The translations under genes were made by a program, and so were the position numbers. From Anabas testudineus (lineage: Eukaryota; Chordata; Actinopteri; Anabantiformes; Anabantidae), in the NCBI RefSeq assembly GCF_900324465.2, contig NC_046626.1:6903459-6967458 (forward strand): a stretch of DNA of 64,000 nt, read 5' to 3'. Of this stretch, positions 52,437 through 63,836 are shown piece by piece (the first letter of the stretch is position 1; each line of letters begins with the position of its first letter). The notes under the pieces were generated by a model. It ran no database searches. It was not told the DNA's origin and was given only the letters and a program-made list of their open reading frames with translations.

Positions 52437-52445
52437 TGACTCTGC
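52437..52445 (+). promoter_or_regulatory. prdx1: Candidate antioxidant response element (TGACTCTGC)
   Basis: Matches the ARE core TGACNNNGC exactly, 105 bp upstream of the prdx1 TATA box. PRDX1 is an established NRF2 target in mammals. Function here is inferred. Confidence 0.45.
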
Positions 52446-55335
52446 AGTTTTTTATTTCCTTATCACTTTTCTGGGAATTCTTACGCTCTTGTGAAACCAA
52501 ATCAAACCAATGACCAACCAACCAACCCTGAAGGAAATATTTTCTAACTTGATTATCAGTCTCTCACTGTGTAATAACCCCCTAATGGACATTTCTCGCT
52601 ATAGGCTATTTCATCCATCTAAACAGGTCAGGAGCATATAGGACAGCTTGCAGATAACAATGACATAACAATTATTCTTCTGAAACTAAAAAAAAAAATG
52701 CTTTTAATCCAATGCTTTGCCCTGATCCAGACAATCATGAGTTTCATCATATGACTCAGCGCCTTTCAGGATACAGAGCCAATCTTTTGTCATCATGAAC
52801 AGACAATAAACAGCACAGTAGTGAACTCTTCTTCACTTTACAATACTTCCCAACGGTACTGAGGAGGTTACATTGAGTTTTCTACACTGAGACTGGAAAC
52901 GGCCGTTACTTCCTTCACCATCTTCCAGTAATGTCAAACAATCATTTATTTACAGCAGGATGTACTGGAGAGGGTGGTGTGCTGTTGCAACGTCTTGTAC
53001 TTATCTTGTAGGCTGTGGAAAATGCATTTTTCATTCTCATTTCCTGCATAGCACTGCTGTATTTACTTAAAGGCAAGGCTGAGCAATAGCACACTTCATC
53101 TAGGCATTTTCACACTGGAAGCAGTTTACATAGGTTATGTAAACATCATTTAAAGTGACATATATCTCATCTTGTAATAGATAAAATGTACCACTGTCTG
53201 TTTATTTTGTTATATTACGTTTAAGTTGCAAGAAACTGCTTGCTTAGTTTGTTTAGTTAAAATAACCTTTGACACACAGTGAATTATGGTTTACCAAATC
53301 TGGCTGGTAATATCCTGTTGATTGTCCCTCCTCTTTAATGACGCTGAGAGGTGTCATCCTATCTGTTAGCTCCACAGAAGACTCAGGAGAGTCACTTGAG
53401 ACTCTTCTTTTGTCACGATCTACTCCTTCAGGACATGTGTATAAAATATAGATATTAATGTGCCACACTGTACCAGGTCTGAGTGCATTGGCTGATGACT
53501 GGAAAAATTATAATACTCTGATGGCTAACCAGAAATATCCAAACTCTCCAACATCAAAGCCTAATATACTGAAAATGTGAAAACAAGACGTGTGTGACAG
53601 TTACTATACTTTAAACAAGAGAGGAAACAAGGAAGGGGAAGTCAGGTTGCGAATCTACATGTTGTATGCCACAGTAAATCTTAGCTGAGATTACATTATT
53701 GTTTTTCAGTTGGCAAGAGTTCATGTCAAACTGGATCTGACGGCATACTAAAAAAATGTAGGCAACTAAAATGAACACTGTGACACTGTGACCCAAATCA
53801 AACATCTGAGTACATATTCTGATCCATTCATTTCAGGAAATTAACGTATGTTTTGAAAATTGTAAATAGCTAAGCTAAGCAATGTTTTTCAGAGAATATG
53901 AGTTCACCTGGACAGACAGGGTTTGTTATCTGCTCCACTGTGCCTCCTTTTCTCCACTCTCTGAGCTTTGTCTTCGCATGCTGTTGCCATGGGCACCACA
54001 TCAAGGGCCAGATAAGAGGGGGACGCACAATAACCTCCTGTTAGAAGCACCATGGTGGGCTATCGATCAAACGCCGCCCTGCGTTTATCTCATGTGCCAC
54101 AATATGAACCATAATTAGTGCATCTGCTGCACAGCTGATTCCTAAGCAACTGGATGTTTGAAGAGCACTTGTGTCTCCATCATCCTGGTCACTTTCAGCC
54201 CTAACAAATATAGAGAGTTTTTTCATTAATATGTGATGGTGCTCATGTGTTATACTCTTATTTGCTTTATTGCCGAGATGAGAAGACAGATGACAATAAC
54301 ATTCTTTGTCCCACTATTATGTTGGCTTTACCTAAAAAAAAACCCATCATCCTACCTTTTTAATCACACCGATGCTGTTCGGTAAAGGAATAATGAAATG
54401 AACAAAGTGTAGAGTGATATATTCTTTAAATTTTACTAATAAAATATAGTTGTTAAACCTATTATGACAGCGTGAGGAAGGAGTTATAAAAGAGTGTCTC
54501 AGCATGAGGTTGATTAGGTGCCAGGTCCAGACTTGTCTTGATGAGGCAGCAGCATTGTAAAGTCAGCAGGAGCCGCTCAGAGGGGAGCTGGACAATCCCT
54601 GTCCCTCACAGCAGGACATGACAGCAGCATGTATTCACATGCATGTACACATGCACGCACGCACAAACACACACGTACACACATTCAGATGGAAATACAC
54701 ATACACGCAGACTGGAAAAATAACCACACCAGCACCTGGTGTATTGTTTATTGTGTAGGCCTAGTAGTAGAGCTACTTGTAGTTAGGGGGATCCACAATG
54801 TTTAGAATTAAATATATAGCATCATAAATAATATACTGTAACATTAATCATTATGTATTTAGTAAATAAATACAGATAGGATTACATATTACAACCATGA
54901 AATAGTTATAGAATCGAATGCATTTTAACAAATGCGTGATTAAATAAAATGTTATTTCATCTCACAGCAGTTGAAGTAGCTGTAGTGGTAGCTTATATAT
55001 AGTACATATATGTATATGTATAGTAGTATAGTACAATAGTTTAGTTTTTTTATGTTTGAAATTGTGTTTTGTGATTTTTGACGTATCTGGTTTCACAAAC
55101 AGCACAAACAACACTACTAGTAATAGCTGTAGTTGTATTAGAAGTAAAAATGAACCGTTAAAATCAATACTAGGAATAGTTATAGTGATAGTAACAGTAA
55201 TAGTAAATGTATAAGAAGTAGTAGAAATAGAGATAATACAAGATATAGTGCCTAGAAGTAGGATCCTTAATAGTAGTAATGTTGTGTTGTGTCGGCTTTG
55301 TACCTTTAAGGATTCTCCCGCGCTGCTTTACAAAC
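52446..55335. other. Intergenic region prdx1-nasp, no gene recognised
   Basis: AKR1A1 lies between PRDX1 and NASP in human as I recall; no aldo-keto reductase exon was seen here. An imperfect AGT/ATA-rich tract covers about 55,150-55,275. The stretch 54,000-54,230 (around a CATAATTAG core) is less AT-simple and could be a conserved regulatory element, which only comparison with other fish could show. Confidence 0.45.
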
Positions 55336-55377
55336 CCGGAAATTAACCGGAAGGGGCAGGAATAATTTCGCGCCAAA
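55336..55377 (+). promoter_or_regulatory. nasp: nasp core promoter: two ETS sites and an E2F consensus
   Basis: CCGGAA occurs at 55336-55341 and 55347-55352 (ETS/GABP-type). TTTCGCGCCAAA at 55366-55377 is a full match to the E2F consensus TTTSGCGCSAAA. A noncoding exon follows, with its donor (GTAGGA) at 55467. Confidence 0.6.
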
Positions 55378-55466
55378 TTGAAACAACAGAGCAGCCTGTC
55401 TGATTGTCGGGAAACACGAGATTAGAGCCAGACGATCACACACACAATAGTTTTATCTTCGTCAAG
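55378..55466 (+). other. nasp: Probable noncoding first exon of nasp
   Basis: Bounded on the right by AAG/GTAGGA. The coding exon starts after an acceptor CACAG at 55573. The left end is not defined by the sequence. Confidence 0.55.
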
Positions 55467-55583
55467 GTAGGAAATCTCCCACTTAATATGTTGAGTTAAC
55501 TGAGTTTGAACTAGTATCTGGACACAGTTTTAGTCATAAAGCTGAGCTGGTTTATTGTCTTTTCTCTCCACAGTGTAACTAAC

Positions 55584-58500
55584 ATGGAGGAGGCCAACAA
55601 GCTAATCGGAACAGGCAAGAAGCACCTGGTGATGGGGAAGGTGGTGGAGGCGGTGAGCGCCCTGCAGGAGGCCTGCGGCATGCTGTGAGTCGACACGGAA
55701 CATGAACATCACTGTGAATGTTAAACTTAGTATGTCGAGGTTAACATGAAATAACTAAAGCACCATCAACACAGTAGTTAGAAGTTAATGCGCTGTTAGC
55801 AATTGATGTTTGAATTACTAATTATACTTGTTCAAGCGATTTAAGCTTGTACATAAAAATCTGACATATTAAAAGCATTCTGAGTCTGTGCTTGCAACCC
55901 CAAACTGTGATCAGGTGCAGCCTGTTTTCTTTAATTATCTCTGCATATCATCATTATCATTCTTGTCACCTACTTACTGTAGGCGCTGTAACTCGAATGT
56001 CTTTTGTACTTTGTTTATTTTACTTAAGTGCTAAAAAATATGGGGACACAGCAGACGAGTGTGGTGAAGCTTTCTTCTGGTGTGGTAAAGCTTTGCTGGA
56101 TTTGGCACGGTAAGCTACCTATCCCATTGATGGTGTCATGGTTTAATGAAATGTAAATCAACAGTTGAATGTGCTCAGTTGTGTTGGTCACTGTGCAAAC
56201 TTAACTGTTGACTTTATTGTTATAGAATGGAGACCTCGGTGCTGGTTAATGCTCTAGAAGGAGTTCCAGAGGAGGAAGATGATGAGGAGACACCCAAAGA
56301 CTCTAATGTTGACAGCACAGAAAACATCGATGGTGAGGAAATGGTTAAATATTTAGTAAAATGGTGAAATCCATCTCTGCTTTCATGTAGAAACCACTGA
56401 TCCTAACTGTATTTTCTCTCCAACAGAGAAGACTAGAGATGAGCTGAGGGATCAGGTGTATGATGCCATGGCAGAGAAGAAAGATGAAGATGCAGAAAAG
56501 GTGGAGGGGAAGCAGAGCGGAGAGGCAGAAAAGGTGGAGGGCAAGCAGAGCGGAGAGGCAGAAAAGGTGGAGGGCAAGCAGAGCGGAGAGGCAGAAAAGG
56601 TGGAGGCGAAGCAGAGCGGAGAGGCAGAAAAGGTGGAGGCGAAGCAGGGCGGAGAGGCAGAAAAGGTGGAGGCGAAGCAGGGCGGAGAGGCAGAAAAGGT
56701 GGAGGCGAAGCAGGGCGGAGAGGCAGAAAAGGTGGAGGGGAAGCAGGGCGGAGAGGCAGAAAAGGTGGAGGGGAAGCAGGGCGGAGAGGCAGAAAAGGTG
56801 GAGGGGAAGCAGGGCGGAGAGGCAGAAAAGGTTGATGTAGAAAAGGCAGAGGCTGGTAATGAGCAACAGAAAACGGCAAATAAAGAGGGCGACCACCAGG
56901 ATAAAACGGTTGAGGAGGGAGTTGAAAAGGGTGAGGTCAATGAAAGCAAATCTGAAAATGAAGACAAGGAAGCGGAGAAAGAAAAAACAGCAGACAAGCT
57001 GGAGGAAGATGAAGGTGACTTTCCTTTTTGTCCCCCATCAGCCTTTGTTTAAAGACAGATGGACAGAAAATGTCACACTGATGGCTCATTGCAGTTTGTT
57101 AATGTTAATACTAATTTTATTAACCTCTTCATACTTCATTGTAGAATGCAAAGGAAGAATTTCACTGTGTAGGGAAACATGTTTTCCTCACTGACAATAA
57201 ATTCTGACTCTTTTTAGATGAGGAGGAGGAAGATGATGATGATGAGGCAGAAATGGAGACAGAAGAACAAGGTGCAGGAGATGGCACTGCTGAGAAGGTA
57301 CGTGACGTCGTACACATCAACATGACGTGACTGAACATGTGACTTATTGTCAGTTTTTCAACCTATGACGTGTTTTTCAGGACAGTGATGATGATGATGA
57401 TGAGGTGGGAAACCTGCAGCTGGCCTGGGAGATGCTGGAAATAGCCAAAGTCATTTACAAAAGGTAATGGAAGAGGCTTTTTGATCAGACATAATTGTCA
57501 GGATCTAAATTGGATAATAACCATTTCATTTTGCTCTTTTAAATAAGGAAAGGCACTAAGGAGGATCAGTTAATGGCCGCTCAAGCACATCTAAACCTCG
57601 GTGAAGTTTGTGCCGAATCAGGTACTTCATTGTATTGTTTTGTTATTCATTTATTTTTTGTTTTAATACTTTTTGTTGGGATACAGAAAATTCGATGTGA
57701 TGTCATTTATCAAAGGAAGGATACAGAAAAGCCAACATGTGGTGGTTTATATTATTTTGGGGTGCTGAGCTAAAGTAATATGAACTCATCACATTGGCTC
57801 TAGGAAGTGTTTTTAATTTTTAATAAAAATAGTTGACCGTTGCTGTTTTAAGTTTGAAGACATAAATATACGTGCTGCCAGAGTAACGAATGTGGGTTTA
57901 TTTAAAAACTCTAGCCAACTCCCTGAAAACCAACACACAAGTCCATTTAATTTCCTTGTTTAGCTGTTGGTAACATGCAGCTTTTTCTCAGGAAATTACA
58001 CACAGGCATTGGAGGATTTCCAGGAGTGTCTAAAGCTGCAGCAGAAGCACCTGGACTCAAACAACCGCCTGCTTGCTGAGACTCATTACCAGCTCGGCCT
58101 GACCTACAGCATGAACCTTGAGTACAGCAAGGCCATAGAGGAGCTGAACAACTCCATCTCAGTCATAAAGAGCAGGCTGGGTAAGCAGAGATGGCTGCTG
58201 CACGGAGTTAACTTGGATGGATTATGCATTTACTTGTCATCAATCAGGGTTTTATTTTTATTTTTTTATTGGTCACATTTTCAGCCACATTTTCAAAGTA
58301 GCAACAGATGCTATGATCAGTGCGAGAGTCTGAGCCGTCACTCTAACACCTCTACTTATCTGTCAGACAAACTGCAGGAGCTGCTAGACAAGGCCGAGGG
58401 CCCTGACGCTTTGCCTGATGAGAGGAAGGAGATGGAGGAGCTGAAGGCTCTGCTGCCAGAGATCCAGGAGAAGGTGGAGGATGCCAATGAGGGACTGAAA

Positions 58501-59377
58501 ACTGCAAGCACTGCTGCTGAGGCTGTGAAGGGTGTACTGGTGAGTTGGGGGATGGGGCTGCTTTGCTTAAACTGAAGAAAAATGGTGAGCGCTAATAATA
58601 ACTGATGAACCAAACTGCATTTCTCCTGCTTAACAGTTCAAATATATATAGAAGAGAAATTGCTACAGATACATATTTAATTCTATCTTCATGCATCTTC
58701 CAGGATGGAGCATCAACTTCCTCTGCATTCCCTGGTTCCTCTGTACAGAACGGTGGCTCATCCAGCTCAAATGTAAGTTGCACTTTAACATGTATACTAC
58801 ATACAAAGGGTGTGTTTTGTTTTTTCTTTTTTAGTGCTCACTAGAATAACAGGCTTGGACTTTAGTTTGACTGAGTGTTGATTAGTCATGGTTTGCTACT
58901 TGCACCTAGACTAATGGCACAACTACCAACGGAGTCAGTACCACCAATGGACACGCCTCCACAGCTCCTGTCTCTGACATCTCCCACTTGGTCAGGAAGA
59001 AGGTGAGGGGAGCAGCATGTTGCTGGTTCAGTCTTGTTTTTGAGTAGTGTAAAATTGTTATTGCACAGTATACATGTATCTCACATACATCAAATTGAAC
59101 CTGTGTGGCGTCTCAGAGGAAACCGGAGGACAGTCCAGTGAAGGAGGGAGTGGTGAAGAAGGTGAAGCAGGATGACACTCAGACAGCTGGAGTGCAGCAA
59201 CCTCACTCTAACGGTGTGGACAAAGCAGCCAGTGAAACGAAAAGTATGGAAGTTGAGAGGTACGACTTTGTTTCCTACCTGCCAAACAATGCACTTTGAA
59301 CCATTTATAGTTGAGATGAGTGTGTTCAGTGTTGGCTCTCACCCCCCCTCAACCCCCACTCTCTTCCAGTCAGTGAA
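55584..59377 (+). CDS. nasp: Nuclear autoantigenic sperm protein, histone H3-H4 chaperone
   Basis: Binds and buffers soluble H3-H4; SHNi-TPR family. Coding exons: 55584-55684, 56029-56109, 56226-56332, 56427-57014, 57218-57297, 57381-57463, 57548-57621, 57992-58180, 58367-58539, 58704-58772, 58910-59002, 59117-59259, 59371-59377; 595 aa. Order: first TPR helices ([32 protein letters not shown]), an acidic region interrupted by ten 11-residue repeats of type [11 protein letters not shown] (about residues 118-233), more acidic runs (EEEEDDDDE), then TPR repeats ([31 protein letters not shown]) and a coiled-coil-like helix, then a basic nuclear signal (VRKKRKPED..VKKVKQ). The last splice (GAG AG/T CAG TGA) gives a very short end, EVESQ. 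Reading through it gives a different 14-residue end, [13 protein letters not shown] at its core. The 3' end is therefore less sure than the rest. Confidence 0.95.
56489..56836 (+). repeat. nasp: 33-bp coding minisatellite in nasp exon 4
   Basis: Ten full 33-bp units (56489-56818) plus a partial eleventh. The units differ at few bases and encode EAEKVE(G/A)KQ(S/G)G. Units 1-3 have GKQS, unit 4 AKQS, units 5-7 AKQG and units 8-10 GKQG, so variants are clustered in blocks, a sign of recent tandem growth. The unit length is a multiple of three, and several frames on both strands lack stops. Confidence 0.97.
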
Positions 59378-59509
59378 GCCAGCAACGTATGAAGTTGTTT
59401 CGAAGAAGGGATTCACCACCACGTCTCTTTACTGTTTGCTACACTTGTTTGTTGTTGTAAATATGTCTCTTTTTCTACCCTTGTGTTTAATATGTAACCT
59501 ATACTATTC

Positions 59510-59515
59510 AATAAA
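59510..59515 (+). terminator. nasp: Polyadenylation signal of nasp
   Basis: AATAAA about 135 bp after the spliced stop codon. Confidence 0.65.
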
Positions 59516-60593
59516 GTGTTATTTGATATAATAACACTGTGATACTGTGTTGGATAAAATTAGCTTCTAGTAAAATAAGCCAGTGCAGGAAAATGAAGTG
59601 ATTCCTAGTCACATAGTTCTGGTGGTTTTTTTAGTTTCATTATAAGGTTGTCTGAAACACTCAGTGGCTGCAGGAACATGGTGTTTTCCTGGGACTGAGC
59701 AGGGAAACCAGACATTTATATTCCACCTGGAAAATTCTGTTCCCATTATTACGGGATGATAAAACTGTTGAGCACCTTCAGGATGCATGGAGTGTGAGTA
59801 CACAATGAGAAATACATGTTTTTGCAGATATTTCTTGTAACACCAAACCTTCAGATTTATCTAGGAGTTATTAACTCGTCTTTTAAAGAAGCAGACTTTT
59901 TGGCATGTTGGCCTAACTGGTTCTGGTATTTTACCTTCCTGTGTGGAACCTAAACTCGTGGTTTATTCTTCCAAATGAACATTTATTCACTGCTGGTATT
60001 TTAATTTGGAGAATTTTAAAACTGATCTGTAGATTCCTGAGATAGTTATAACAGCATAAGAACTAACAAATGAGAACAGCATTTCATGATAAAGGTATTT
60101 GATTACAGCTTTTACTGCTATGACAAAACATTGTCTGATTCATATAAAAACATACTTTTTGCATTTGACTTCCTAACTTCATCTGGGCAACCGACAAGTT
60201 AATTCATTCATGTTCTGTGAATATTCTGATTTATAGTCCCCGTTTGAGAGGTATCATATGAACTGCATGCTGTGCTACACTCAAAAGAAAACCCCAAAAA
60301 CTGAAAACATTTTTACAACAAAATAAACATCTCTTGGCTCCAATCATGTTAGTAAATGAAATACAAATGTTTCCAGCACAAATGAATATCTTCATTTGGA
60401 GAAGTTGCTGTATAGCGTAGCTGAGAACTTGGACCTACATAAACTGCAGCATGTTAGCACAAATTCATTCACCTGCCAGTCAAGCTCATAGGAATCAAAG
60501 ATTCACACGTCACGTAAGTGCATTACATGTAGACTCAAAACACCACAGTAGCCAGATTCATATTGAAACATATCAGCTTGTCAGGAACCAATT
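59516..60593. other. Convergent intergenic region nasp-gpbp1l1
   Basis: No gene recognised. In human CCDC17 lies here as I recall; no trace was seen. Confidence 0.5.
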
Positions 60594-60599
60594 TTTATT
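60594..60599 (-). terminator. gpbp1l1: Polyadenylation signal, probable gpbp1l1 end
   Basis: AATAAA on the minus strand about 400 bp after the gpbp1l1 stop. The stretch 60600-61001 is then its 3' untranslated region. Confidence 0.5.
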
Positions 60600-61001
60600 A
60601 ATATCATTAATAATGTGTCATCAGCATCATCAATGAAATGAGTTAGTCTGTTTAAAGCAGAATCAAGTGTGCATTCATTGCCCTTCTTTTCTTGATGAAC
60701 ACTTCAGTTCCACAAAGCGAGGAAGAAGGAGGAAGGGGAGGGGAGAAGGGGTCAAAGAAGGAGGGCTGCAGTGAAGGAGGACACGCAGGGAAAATAACGT
60801 CTGGCAGAGCAGGAATCTCCTCCTTCACTGGGATATGATTGGTTTTTCCCTTGTGCAAGAACGACAACAAAATAAAATCAAAACAAGAGTAATTGAAATG
60901 GTGCTCTAAAAACAAAGATGAGAGAGGAAGAGGGGGATTGCTTGCTGGGATGTGGTGTTGGCTGTTGTGTTGTTTTTTCTTTTTTGTTCCATAAAGCCAC
61001 G

Positions 61002-61441
61002 TTAGGATTTGATGCAGTCGTCGTCGTCAGAAGTCTGGCTGCTGCTACTGGTTTCGGACTCTGAGCCCTCCTCGACGTGTGCCTCCGCCACACTCCTCCA
61101 GGGGGTGAAGTGGAGGGTCACACCCCGCGCCCTTGGGAGAACCCCGTTCCTCTGCATGCCGTTCCTCTTCAGCTGTTTGAAGACAGTGTGTGAATGAGAG
61201 GCCACTTTTAGTTTAGTAGGAAAAAAAACAAGTTATGTCGAGTGATACTGTTTCTGATTAGAGTTTAAGGGTTAACTAATTAGTGCTTTCCTCTGAGGTC
61301 TCACCTGTTCAGTTTTAGTCTGGAACTCTCTCAGCTCATCTTCTGTCAGAGGCAGGAAGTTGTCATCATTTTCTGGGTACTCCTGCCAGCCCATGGCCTT
61401 CAGCAACCTAGATAAGCACAGTAATTTTCTGCTCAGTTGAC

Positions 61442-61478
<37 letters not shown>

Positions 61479-63836
61479 GGTTGTTCAGTGTCCCACCTGT
61501 GCTCTGCCTCCAGGGAGCTGGACAGGTGTTCAGTGTCTGAGTCACTGAGGGAGTAGGACAAACCATTCTCATGGCAGACCTCCTCACTGTAGGCTTTGGG
61601 CTCTGGGGTGCTGCTTTCACCCTGAAAACATTCACAAAGCAACAGACAACTTTTGAATTGAACGGCCTAACACTTTTGTGAATTACCATAATCATAGTTT
61701 GACAGTACACAACAGCTTCTGTCGTACAAGGCATCTTCCTACATCCGCCATCATGTTTAAACAACATTTTAAGGGGTATATGAAAATAACTGCCTACCTC
61801 TCCTGATGTCCCAGGACTGCTGCTTGTTGTCAGTTCTCCGGTTCCCTCGTCTTTCAGAGCTCGCAGGAACTCGCTCTTACGGTCTGGACCTCGGCGCATC
61901 AGCTTCAGCCTCGACGGAGCAATGTCTATAGGAGGAGTCGTGCTGGAGGGGTGCTGCAGGAGTGATGGCAAGAGGACAGGCCATGAAGAGATGAAAAGCA
62001 GATAACTCTTCTGCCTACATGCTATTAAAAACCATCTGGACAGTGAAAGTAACTCTACAATGATCAGGCGCTTTAATTTTCTGAAACTAAACTATACGCT
62101 ATAATATATATATTTTTCAGATAACAGCATTTGCAGGAGTTGAATAGAAGCAACTAAGGTTATTTCATACACCGAAGACAGAAAACTTTGTGTGCACAGT
62201 GGGTAAGCATCCCAGTCAGCAAACCACATGAACACATAATTACAATGTTTAGATACAACCTGTCATTTACTACACAGCTACACATATCATGGCGTGGAGT
62301 TGAGGCAGAAAAAAAAAAAAGAGTTCGACACAGACTGTTACAATGGAATTCCCCACATTTGCTTGCTGTGCATTTTGGCCTGTTAGTGAATCTTACATCA
62401 ATAAAAACAAACATACAAAAACATATTCTTGTTTAGACCCAATAATCCCTCAGTGTCTGCCACTTGTCTTTTGGTCCTCACCTCTTTCGGGGCATTGTGC
62501 TGTGGTGCACTGACTGGGGTGCTGGGCTTGGCTGAAGAGACAGGGCTGGTAAAGACTGAATCTCGGCCTGGCATGTGGAGGCCAGACTTTGCGATCTCTC
62601 TACCACCGGATTTCCACTGGGTGCTCTGGAAGAGAGTATAGTCTGTCACATACAGCCTAGCAGACAAAAGTTAAACGTCTGTTCTGTTTAACATATAGTA
62701 TATATGTTGATTGTCCTGCATATCTAAGGTGATTCAATAAGTTGATAGTGCAGTAAATCCTACTTTGGTGGGGGCCACAGCAGGTTTTGGAACTAGGTTC
62801 TTGTAGACACTGGAGCTTGCAATGGGAGCTTTGTTGCCGTTGGTGGGCAGAGCGCCAGCAGTGGCAAACCCTGCAGAGAATGCTGTGCTGGGGTCCTCCT
62901 TGGAAACCTTCTTGATAACCAGCATTTTGGACACCATCTGTTTGCCACTGGGAGGGTTTTCTGGAAGAGGATCAGGAATGAAAGGTGAGAGGTGAGAACA
63001 AGAAACTGCTGGAGAGAGCAGCTATGTTTGCTTTTGTGTTTTGCGAGAGCTCTCACCCCACACCCCAGCATGGGGAGCCACTGGTCGCATCTGAGTCCCA
63101 GGTTTTCCAGTTGTTTCAGGGTTGAGCGAAGGCTAAAAGTGAAAACAAGGAACATTCAGATTTTCTATTTTCAAACGATGTTATTACTGAGAAAGCTAAT
63201 TATACTGTAACTTAGGTGATTATGTCCTACTGTGTTAGTAGAAGAAATCGGTATGATAATAATTCTAAAACGTAAGTAATAGAAAATGCAAAGTAGGATG
63301 ATCTAAGATGCAGTGTGAGCAATTTCCTAAAAATAAAGGTTGTATTTTTAGCTGACTGCGCTCTGAACCATCTTTATTATAGTAACTTTGACAGACTCAA
63401 AGTGTTTAATCTTTCATCAAAGCTCTGTCATTAAAGAACTATGTCAACGTCAGTGTCACGCTTTAGGAAAATAGAAAAATATATATCAGTAAATGTTGTC
63501 TACTCACAAAATCCTCCTCCACAAACTTCAGCTTGTCATCCTTGCTGTCCTTGCGTTCCTCGTTGGGGAACTTGTCCTGGTACGAGGTGCCCTTGCGGGG
63601 ATGGAAGTTGCCATTGCGCTGCCGGTGTCCCCCCTGCCTGTCCCTGTCGCCTCCTCCCCGTTTGGGGTGGCGTCCCTGGTGGTGATGGCCGTCTTGGGCA
63701 CCTCGCTGAGCTCCGTGCCAACTGGGTGTTTCCTTCCAACATGAGCCCCCTGCCAGCCCGCCATGTCCTCCTTTGGCCACCCCCGAGTCCACCGAATCAT
63801 GCCTCAGAAGCAGAGAGGGCTGCTGCCATCCATCAC
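61002..63836 (-). CDS. gpbp1l1: GC-rich promoter-binding protein 1-like 1 (vasculin-like), 3' eight coding exons; partial at the window's right edge
   Basis: Nuclear protein of the vasculin family, thought to be a transcription regulator. Coding exons, 5' to 3': 63508-63836, 63057-63132, 62764-62960, 62482-62625, 61798-61953, 61497-61621, 61305-61407, 61002-61172. Phases all agree; 432 residues plus stop are in the window and the N-terminal part (roughly 65 residues in human) lies to the right. Landmarks: LLRHDSVDSGVAKGG, RQRNGNFHPRKGTSYQDK, FVEEDFPSLNPE, SKMLVIKKVSKEDP, SVYKNLVPKP, STTPPIDIAPSRLKLMRR, RKSEFLRALKDE, KAMGWQEYPENDDNFLPLTEDEL, KRNG, and an acidic/serine end (SESETSSSSQTSDDDD). 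SVYKNLVPKP and the LTEDEL block fit GPBP1L1; I judged GPBP1 itself less likely because the neighbour NASP matches the human GPBP1L1 locus. Convergent with nasp. Confidence 0.93.
61441..61470. repeat. (GT)n microsatellite in gpbp1l1 intron
   Basis: A GT run of about 29 bp between two gpbp1l1 exons, 27 bp from the splice donor at 61496. Confidence 0.95.

Noticed and set aside
53880-54226. Possible exon of a gene between prdx1 and nasp
   Set aside because: Open frame without recognisable domain or matching splice partners; noted only as a possible noncoding element.
56345-56997. Long minus-strand frames rich in Pro/Leu/Phe/Ser repeats, and a second plus-strand Arg/Trp/Lys-rich frame
   Set aside because: They are other-frame readings of the 33-bp nasp repeat. 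Only the EAEKVEGKQ frame joins flanking exons in phase and matches NASP.
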